DNA from: Caulobacteraceae bacterium PMMR1
GTDB lineage: Bacteria; Pseudomonadota; Alphaproteobacteria; Caulobacterales; Caulobacteraceae
Assembly: GCA_000733915.1 (NCBI GenBank)
Contig: JPOM01000001.1
Location: forward strand, 2,108,001 to 2,172,000
Direction of reading: 5' to 3'
Length of the DNA: 64,000 nt
Positions 57,940 to 64,000 of the stretch are shown piece by piece (position 1 is the first letter of the stretch; each line of letters opens with the position of its first letter). The notes beneath the pieces are model-generated. The model ran no database searches, was not told where the DNA came from, and saw only the letters and a list, made by a program, of their open reading frames with translations. Both the position numbers and the translations under genes were made by a program.

Positions 57940-60605
57940 CGCAGGACGAGCCCCGCCGCCCCGATCCGGATGCCCTCCTTGCCGCCACCCGCAAGGAGGG
58001 CAGAGGGCGGCTGAAGGTGTTCCTCGGCATGTCGCCGGGGGTCGGCAAGACCTACGAGATGCTCCGCGCCGCCCGCCGCCGGAAAGCGGAGGGCGGCGAT
58101 GTCCTTGTGGGGGTGGTCGAGACGCATGGGCGCAAGGAGACCCAGGCGCTGCTTCGCGGGATGGAGGTCCTTCCCCGTAAGCCCATTGAGTACAAGGGCC
58201 ACACGCTTCTCGAGTTCGACATCGACGCCGCCCTGGCCCGCCGGCCGGGGCTGCTCCTGGTCGACGAGTACGCCCATTCCAATGCGCCTGGCTCGCGCCA
58301 CCCGAAACGGTGGCAGGACGTGGAGGAACTGCTCAAGGCGGGCATCGACGTCTGGACGACCCTGAACGTCCAGCACCTCGAAAGCCTGGTCGAGGTCGTC
58401 TGGAAGATCACGGGCGTCCGCCAGCGGGAGACGGTGCCGGACGTGGCCCTATCGCAGGCCGATGAGATCGAGCTGATCGACATCACACCGGCCGAGCTGC
58501 TGGAGCGCATGGCCGAGGGCAAGGTCTACCTGCCCGACACGGCGCGGGTCGCTGCAGATCGCTTCTTCAAGGTCGAGAACCTAACGGCGCTGCGCGAACT
58601 CGCGCTCCGACGTGCGGCCCAGACCGTGGACGACCAGCTGATGGGCGCCATGAAGGCGGCAGGTGTCGAGGGGCCCTGGGCGGCGGGGGAGCGCATCCTG
58701 GTGCTCGTGGGGCCCGACGCCTCGGCCGCCGCTCTGGTCCGGGCGGGGCGTCGCCTATCGGACATGATGATGGATGCGCCTTGGACGGTGGCGCACGTGG
58801 AACGGCCAAACGCCCGATCTCCGACCGCGGCCGAGTCGCAGAAGGTGCGCGAGGTGCTGAAGCTCGCCGAGCAACTCGGCGGCTCGACGGTTACACTGAC
58901 GGGCGACGACCTGGTGGGTTGCGTGCTCGATTACGCCCGCCGGAACAACGTGACGCAAATCGTGGTCGGCAAGCGCAAGCGACGCCGTCGGCCGTTCGAG
59001 CGCGATCTGATCCGGGCGCTGCTGGACGAAGCCAGCGGCGCCGCGGTTCACGTCATCACGGAGACGGCCGCAGCGGCCGAAGCGCGGGCGCCGAAGCCCT
59101 CCGCATCGAGCTTCGCCTGGATCGGTCAAGCCGCCGCGCTCGGCTTGGTGCTGATCGCGTCCGGCGTCGCCTATGTGCTCGACCGTTATGTGCAGAGCGC
59201 CAACCTCGCGATGGTGTATCTGCTCAGCGTCTTGGCCGCAGGCCTGGCCTACGGCTTCTGGCCCGCCGTGACGGCCGCCGCGGCCTCGGCCCTGGTCTAC
59301 AACTTTTTCTTCCTGGAGCCCCGACTCACCTTCGTCATCGGCCATGCGGCTGACGTCTTCACCTTCGTGGTGTTCTTCGTCGTCGCCATGACCACGGGCT
59401 GGCTCGCCGGCCGGGTACGCGACCAGGCGCGCGCGACCGCCCGTCGCGCGTCCGCCATCGCAGCGGTTCTGTCCGCCACGCGCCGTATTTCAGGGGCGGC
59501 CAATGCGGAAGATGCTGCGGCCGCGCTCGCCGAGCAGCTTGCGGCGGCGACCAACGGCAAGGCCGTGGTGCTCGTCCCGGACGGCGAGGACATCCGCATC
59601 GCGGCGGCTTCACCCGCCCTGTCGTCCTTGCCGCCAGGCGACATGGCGGCGGCGCGCTGGGCCTGGGAGAAGGGGGAGCCGACGGGAGCCGGGACCGGCA
59701 CCCACCCCAATGCCGGCTGGACCTTTCGGCCGCTCCTGGGGGTAAAGGCCCGGGCCGGCGTGGTCGGCGTAGAGCCGCAAGCCGTCGCGACGGAGGACGG
59801 AGAGCGCTACGTCGGCGCCCTGCTGGATCAGGGGGCTGTGGCGCTGGAGCGGGCCGAGTTCGCCGCCGCAGCGGCCGACGCGGAGGCGCTACGGCGCACC
59901 GACACCCTCCGCTCGGCCTTGCTGAACTCGGTGAGCCACGACCTGCGCACCCCGCTCTCCACCGTGCTGGGCTCAGTCACCACCCTGATCGATTACGGCA
60001 AGACGCTGTCGGACAAGGTGCGCGACGACCTGCTGGTCTCCATCCGCGAGGAGGCCGAGCGCCTCAACCGCTACGTCGGCGACCTCCTGGACATGACGCG
60101 CCTGGAGGGCGGCGGTCTGGTCACCCGCCAGGAATGGATCGATGTGCGCGACGTGCTGCGCGCGGCGGTCGAGCGGGTGAAGCGACGGCTCGAAGGCCGC
60201 AAGGTGCTATGGGACTTCCCGGATAAGGTGACGCTGGTGAAGGCGGACCCGTCGCTTCTGGAGCAGGCGCTGGTGAACATTCTCGAGAACGCCATCGCCT
60301 ACAGCCCAGACAAGACCAATATCGAACTCGCCGCCTACGAGGACCGGCGCAACGTCGTGCTGTCGATCGAGGACGAAGGGCGCGGAATCCCCACCGCTGA
60401 GTTGCAGCGCGTCTTCGAGAAGTTCCGCCGCATGGAGGAGGCGACCGACCGCGGCAAGGGCGCGGGCCTGGGGCTCGCCATTTCCAAAGGGTTCGTCGAG
60501 GCGATGGGCGGGCGGATCGCGGCGGCCAGCCCGATCCACGAGGGACGGGGCACGCGTATCCTCATCAGCCTGCCCAAAGAGGGGCCGAGCTGGGAGGATC
60601 TATGA
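57936..60605 (+). CDS. kdpD: KdpD sensor histidine kinase
   Basis: An 889-residue sensor. N-terminal Walker A FLGMSPGVGKTYEMLRAARR and Walker B LLLVDEYAHSNAPGSRHPKR, then the USP-like domain (TLTGDDLVGCVLDYARRNNV), four helices (about residues 393-490), a GAF-like region and the kinase core: NSVSHDLRTPLSTVLG (His668), NILENAIAYSPD, IEDEGRGIPTAELQRVFEKF, GAGLGLAISKGFVEAMGG. Senses K+ limitation and phosphorylates KdpE. Confidence 0.97.
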   Translation: MTQDEPRRPDPDALLAATRKEGRGRLKVFLGMSPGVGKTYEMLRAARRRKAEGGDVLVGVVETHGRKETQALLRGMEVLPRKPIEYKGHTLLEFDIDAALARRPGLLLVDEYAHSNAPGSRHPKRWQDVEELLKAGIDVWTTLNVQHLESLVEVVWKITGVRQRETVPDVALSQADEIELIDITPAELLERMAEGKVYLPDTARVAADRFFKVENLTALRELALRRAAQTVDDQLMGAMKAAGVEGPWAAGERILVLVGPDASAAALVRAGRRLSDMMMDAPWTVAHVERPNARSPTAAESQKVREVLKLAEQLGGSTVTLTGDDLVGCVLDYARRNNVTQIVVGKRKRRRRPFERDLIRALLDEASGAAVHVITETAAAAEARAPKPSASSFAWIGQAAALGLVLIASGVAYVLDRYVQSANLAMVYLLSVLAAGLAYGFWPAVTAAAASALVYNFFFLEPRLTFVIGHAADVFTFVVFFVVAMTTGWLAGRVRDQARATARRASAIAAVLSATRRISGAANAEDAAAALAEQLAAATNGKAVVLVPDGEDIRIAAASPALSSLPPGDMAAARWAWEKGEPTGAGTGTHPNAGWTFRPLLGVKARAGVVGVEPQAVATEDGERYVGALLDQGAVALERAEFAAAAADAEALRRTDTLRSALLNSVSHDLRTPLSTVLGSVTTLIDYGKTLSDKVRDDLLVSIREEAERLNRYVGDLLDMTRLEGGGLVTRQEWIDVRDVLRAAVERVKRRLEGRKVLWDFPDKVTLVKADPSLLEQALVNILENAIAYSPDKTNIELAAYEDRRNVVLSIEDEGRGIPTAELQRVFEKFRRMEEATDRGKGAGLGLAISKGFVEAMGGRIAAASPIHEGRGTRILISLPKEGPSWEDL

Positions 60606-61291
60606 CCGCGAACCGCCCCCGCATCCTGGTCGTGGACGACGAGCCGCAGATCCACCGGTTCCTGGGCCCCGCCCTGGACGCCGCGGGATACGAGCCCGTG
60701 CGCGCCGACACTGGAGCGGAGGGCCTGAAGGAGATCGCGCGCAAGGCGCCGGACGCCGTTGTCCTGGACCTTGGCTTGCCCGACCAGGATGGGAAGAAGA
60801 CCCTCGAGAAGGCCCGCGCCTTCTACCGCGGGCCGATCATCGTGCTCTCGGCGCGGGACAAGGAGACCGAGAAGATCGACGCCCTGGACCTCGGGGCCGA
60901 CGACTATGTGGAGAAGCCGTTTGGGGTCGGCGAGCTGCTGGCCCGCCTGCGTGTCGCGCTTCGCCACAGCCTTCGCGACGAAGGCGCCGAACCCGTGGTG
61001 GAGGTAGGCGACCTCAGGATCGACCTGGTGAAGCGTCTGGTCACCAAAGGCGGCGTCCCGGTGCGCCTGTCCCCGCGCGAGTACGACCTGCTCGCCCAGA
61101 TCGTCCGCGGCGCCGGCAAGGTAGTGATGCACAAGCACCTGCTCACCGCGGTCTGGGGCCCCGCCCACGCGGACGACGTGCAGTACCTGCGCGTCTTCGT
61201 CGGCCAGCTCCGCCAGAAGATCGAGCCTGACCCGAGCCAGCCGGCGCTCATCTTGACCGAACCCGGCGTGGGCTACCGCTGGATCGGGTAG
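60602..61291 (+). CDS. kdpE: KdpE response regulator
   Basis: A 229-residue OmpR-type regulator. Phospho-acceptor Asp56 in VVLDLGLPDQDGKK, acidic pocket VVDDEP, Lys in YVEKPFGVGELLARL; the C-terminal winged helix reads LSPREYDLLAQIVRGAGKVV and YLRVFVGQLRQKIEPD. Activates the kdp promoter when phosphorylated. Overlaps kdpD (ATGA). No terminator seen after it. Confidence 0.97.
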   Translation: MTANRPRILVVDDEPQIHRFLGPALDAAGYEPVRADTGAEGLKEIARKAPDAVVLDLGLPDQDGKKTLEKARAFYRGPIIVLSARDKETEKIDALDLGADDYVEKPFGVGELLARLRVALRHSLRDEGAEPVVEVGDLRIDLVKRLVTKGGVPVRLSPREYDLLAQIVRGAGKVVMHKHLLTAVWGPAHADDVQYLRVFVGQLRQKIEPDPSQPALILTEPGVGYRWIG

Positions 61292-61560
61292 GCGGGCGGG
61301 GGTGAGCGGGGCGTGGTGATGTGGAATTCTGGCTTACGCGGACTCGGCCACGCCCATGCGACGATCTGCACGGGAACGTGAACGGCCTGGGCTCCTCAAT
61401 AAATTGCGACGCGTAGCCTGTCGGCGCTGCCGTTGCCGGTGTTTGGCGCGGTCCGCACTCTACCTTATGGGATACGGCGTCTCCGGGCGTGCGGACGTGC
61501 ATGCCCAGAACGGAGACGTGCGGGCCGGGGCTTTAAGCCGGAGCGCCTTGAGCTTCGGAT
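61292..61560. other. non-coding junction between kdpE and IS remnants
   Basis: No ORF with a recognisable family. The sequence is of mixed composition (an AT-richer patch around 61390-61410), consistent with scrambled IS ends. No terminator is obvious for the kdp operon. Confidence 0.3.
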
Positions 61561-61635
61561 TGAAGTCGGGCGAGTTGGCCGGCAGGAACAGGAGCACCGC
61601 TGCGACCGCGCGGGAACGGGCGCGCCAGCGCCTGC
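61560..61635 (-). pseudogene. IS630-type transposase C-terminal scrap
   Basis: In the minus strand the reading AAVLLFLPANSPDFNP followed by KLKALRLKAPARTS resembles the IS630/Tc1 C-terminal signature (LPxYSPDxNPIE). Part of the segment between NP and KLKAL, including the catalytic Glu, seems to be missing. Only a scrap remains, fused to the IS481 remnant. Confidence 0.45.
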
Positions 61636-61689
61636 GCTCACGGCGGTGACGATCAACACCACCTCGGCGTTCAATGTCGCCTTCTGGAC

Positions 61690-62166
61690 TCTGACCGGCG
61701 CGATCCCCGGTGATGCGGTGGCCGACGCCGTCGATCCTGCCGAGGCTCTTGATGTCCAGGTGCAGCAGCTCGCCGGGCCGCTCCCGCTCGTGCGGATCAC
61801 CGGCTCGCGCGGCTGCAGCGCCGAGAGCTTGCCCAGGCCGAGCCGCCGCAGGATCGCGCCCACCGTCGAGCGCGGCATGTCCAGCTGGCGGGCGATCGCC
61901 ACGCCGCTCATGCGCTGGCGTCGCAGCCGCTCGATCTCGGCCAAGCGCTGCGGCGAGATCCGGCGCGGACATCGTCGGGGCGCCGAGCTGCGATCCTTGA
62001 AGTCTTCGCTCGGCTCCCGACGACACCGGCCCAGCCACCTATAGGCCGTCCGCAACGATGCACCGCCAGCCAAAGCCGCCGCCTTCACCGTCCAGCCAGA
62101 CTGAACACGACCGGCCAACAAGGCTCGACCAGACGGCGTCAGCCGGGCATTCTTATGCATGTTCAT
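61690..62166 (-). pseudogene. IS481-family transposase N-terminal remnant
   Basis: From ATG 62166: MNMHKNARLTPSGRALLAGR, VQSGWTVKAAALAGGASLRT, AYRWLGRCRREPSEDFKDRS, then SGVAIARQLDMPRSTVGAIL (helix-turn-helix part). A frame change near 61800 leads to ERERPGELLHLDIKSLGRID, which holds the first catalytic Asp of the DDE domain; the rest is lost. Truncated and frameshifted, hence inactive. Confidence 0.7.
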
Positions 62167-62263
62167 CCGGGGTCTCACGGCTAGAGGTTGGAGCTTCGCA
62201 CCCCCACTCTCTCAGCCCGATCCCGGGTGAACAACCTTCATAGCCTCGACAGCTAGAGCGGGC

Positions 62264-62385
62264 CATGGAGAGCCTCAACGATTGGGCGCCCGACCGCTTC
62301 AATGATCTCTTGATCGAGAACGGCGATGCGTGCATATCAACCGTCATTGATTCAGCCAAAAATAGAACTCTGAAGACCGAGGCGG
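62264..62385 (+). pseudogene. orphan N-terminus of an unknown AT-richer gene
   Basis: From ATG 62264 a protein-like start is readable: MESLNDWAPDRFNDLLIENG then DACISTVIDSAKNRTLKTE. It then runs out of meaningful sequence at the junction with the helicase fragment (about 62386, another frame). Composition is clearly less GC-rich than the helicase. Probably the 5' end of a foreign gene joined by recombination. Family not recognised. Confidence 0.35.
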
Positions 62386-63864
62386 GCCCGCGCCGCGCTC
62401 GACTACGTCGTGGTCGACGAGCTCCACGCCTTCTTTGATACGCCTCGGGGCAAGCAGCTCCAGTCCATCCTCGCCCGGCTAGACGCCGCCACGGGACGAA
62501 CGCCAGTGCGCGTGGGCCTCTCGGCCACCTTGGCGGACGAGACCCTGGCGGCGGAGTTCCTGCGCCCGGATCACTCCCGGCCCGTGACGGTCGTCACGTC
62601 CGAAACCGGCGGTCAGGAGCTCAGACTCCAGCTCCGCGGCTACATCTCGCCCGCGCGCGCTGAGCGCAGGGCGCCGGAAGGCGAGGGCGAGGTCGAGGAT
62701 GGCAAGGAGGCCGCCTCGCCATCGCTCCGCGCCATCGTCGCCCACCTGTTCTCGACGCTGCGCGGCCAGCGGAGCCTGATCTTTGCCGGGTCGCGGCGGC
62801 GGGTGGAGGAGGTCACCGTCGCATTGGCCGAGATGAGCGAAGCGGCCGGCGTGCCGGACGAGTTTCTCGCCCACCACGGCAGCCTCTCCCGGGAGCACCG
62901 GGAGGATGCGGAGCGGCGGATGAAGGACGAGAGCCGCCCGGCGTCGGCGGTGTGCACCACGACGCTAGAGCTCGGCATCGACATCGGCCACATCGACGCC
63001 GTCGCCCAGATCGGCCCCGGCCACACCGTCTCGGGCATGCGCCAGAGGCTGGGCCGCTCGGGGCGACGGCCCGGAAAACCCTCGGTGATGCGCCTGTATG
63101 TGGAGGAAGCGGAACTGGATGCGAGGAGCCATCTGCTCGACGCGCTTCGCGCCGAGACGGTGCAGGCGATCGCCATGGTGAACCTCATGCTCCATCGCTG
63201 GAACGAGCCGCCGGGCCGGGGCTGGCTGCACCTTTCCACCCTGCAACACCAAATCCTCGCCCTGATCGGGGAACTCGGCGGGGTCCGAGCTGAGGACGCC
63301 TTCGCACGACTGGTGAAGAGCGGCGTCTTCGCCCCTGTCGACGCGGCCCTCTTCAGCCAAGTCCTCCGCCGCATGGGCGACAAGGAGGTTGGCCTCATAG
63401 AGCAGGCGCCGGACGGCCTGCTCTTGGCGGGTCCTGAGGGCGAACGGTTGCTGGAGTCGCGCGACTTCTACGCGGTATTCATGACGCCCACGGAGTTCAC
63501 GGTCCGCACCGATGGCGGCCGCACGCTCGGTAGTGTGCCCGTTGATGTCCCCTTCACGCCCGGTCAGCTCATGATCTTCGCCGGGCGGCGTTGGCGCGTG
63601 GTGGAGGTCGACTCCCGGCGGCGCGAGATCCTGGTGACGCGCGCGTCCGGCGGCCGGCCGCCGCATTTCGGCGGCAACCGCGCACCGCCCGCCGAGGCGG
63701 TGGTGACCGAAATGCGTCGCCTGTATGCGTCCGACGACACGCCGGCCTACCTCGATCCCGGAGCCTGCGACCTGCTCGGCGAAGGCCGCGCCGCCTTCGC
63801 CCGGCTCGGATTGGCCGCCTCCCGCACAGCGCGCCATGGCGACCAGCTCCTGCTTTTCCCGTAG
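62386..63864 (+). pseudogene. Lhr-like DExH helicase, N-terminal half missing
   Basis: About 490 codons beginning in helicase motif II (LDYVVVDELHAFFDT). They continue with motif III (VGLSATL), motif IV/V (RSLIFAGSRRRVEEV, SAVCTTTLELGIDIGHIDAV), motif VI (MRQRLGRSGRRPGKPSV) and the C-terminal winged-helix/Lhr-core domain to LLLFP. The RecA1 part with Walker A is absent, so ATPase activity is impossible. The large Lhr class works in DNA repair; this is a 5'-truncated relic, or the C-terminal part of a gene broken by the upstream rearrangement. A GTG at 62410 could allow translation of a fragment. Confidence 0.8.
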
Positions 63865-64000
63865 GCGGGCGCCCCGACTTACGTCGCACTGCTCCTCGCA
63901 CTGGCGGCTGACGGCATCGAGGCGCAGGCCTCCAACCTCGCCCTGGCGGTCCCGGCGAAGCAGCGCGACGCATCGTGCAGAGCGCTGGCCCGCATCGCTG
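63865..64000. other. right-edge sequence, no gene assigned
   Basis: The plus-strand frame remains open to the edge (readable YVALLLALAADGIEAQASNL) but has no start codon after the helicase stop. It could be the remnant of a gene or pass into one beyond the window. I assign nothing. Confidence 0.25.

Overview
The window is high-GC alphaproteobacterial chromosome that looks like Caulobacteraceae (Caulobacter or Phenylobacterium type). The main reasons are the divergent fliX / flgI-cheL-flbY flagellar arrangement, the Cys-poor alphaproteobacterial DksA, the large TonB-dependent receptor, and the compact tolQRAB-pal and cta gene styles. The family assignments come from reading the translated sequence, not from a database search.

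Layout. 1-2749: end of a prophage-like module (SGNH tail or host-interaction protein, holin-like protein, GH24 endolysin, overlapping Rz/Rz1-like spanin pair). 2753-13437: secreted hypothetical, prs, and a fatty-acid oxidation cluster (FadB-like, thiolase, two acyl-CoA dehydrogenases, MerR regulator). A two-gene island (DNA methyltransferase plus candidate restriction endonuclease, 9740-11115) sits inside that cluster. 13738-28656: ctaC-ctaD, YqgE, peroxiredoxin, DUF3833 lipoprotein, TorF-type outer-membrane protein, SDRs, queF, a dead glycosidase-like remnant, an S46 peptidase, a racemase, a D-cysteine desulfhydrase-like enzyme, exonuclease III, a P1-family peptidase and a DUF3597 protein. 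28750-36151: TonB receptor and the complete Tol-Pal operon. 36373-45929: DUF2939 protein, YgjP-type metalloprotease, acyl-CoA ligase, uridine-kinase-like protein, pdxH, dksA, flagellar genes fliX, flgI, cheL and flbY, a retropepsin-like protease and dusA.

46052-53185 is an accessory island bounded by two inverted copies of the same internally deleted IS256-family element. Inside are three IS5-family copies, an ABM-VOC fusion gene split by one of them (a perfect CTAG duplication lets the reading frame be rebuilt), a phytanoyl-CoA-dioxygenase-like gene and a TetR regulator with palindromic operators on both sides. 53385-61291 is a complete kdp potassium-uptake operon: a small leader ORF, kdpF, A, B, C, D and E, mostly start/stop overlapped. 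61292-62385 is a graveyard of transposase remnants, followed by an Lhr-type helicase that has lost its N-terminal half.

A striking overall feature is that at least eight otherwise conserved chromosomal genes (fadB, ctaC, DUF3833, torF-like, racemase, P1 peptidase, DUF2939, fliX) each need exactly one extra base to restore the frame. Each missing base can be placed in a short run of G or C. The uniform sign points first to consensus sequence error, not to real pseudogenes. Annotations that treat them as dead genes or as fusions (for example ctaC-ctaD) should be doubted. No tRNA, rRNA or CRISPR array was recognised.
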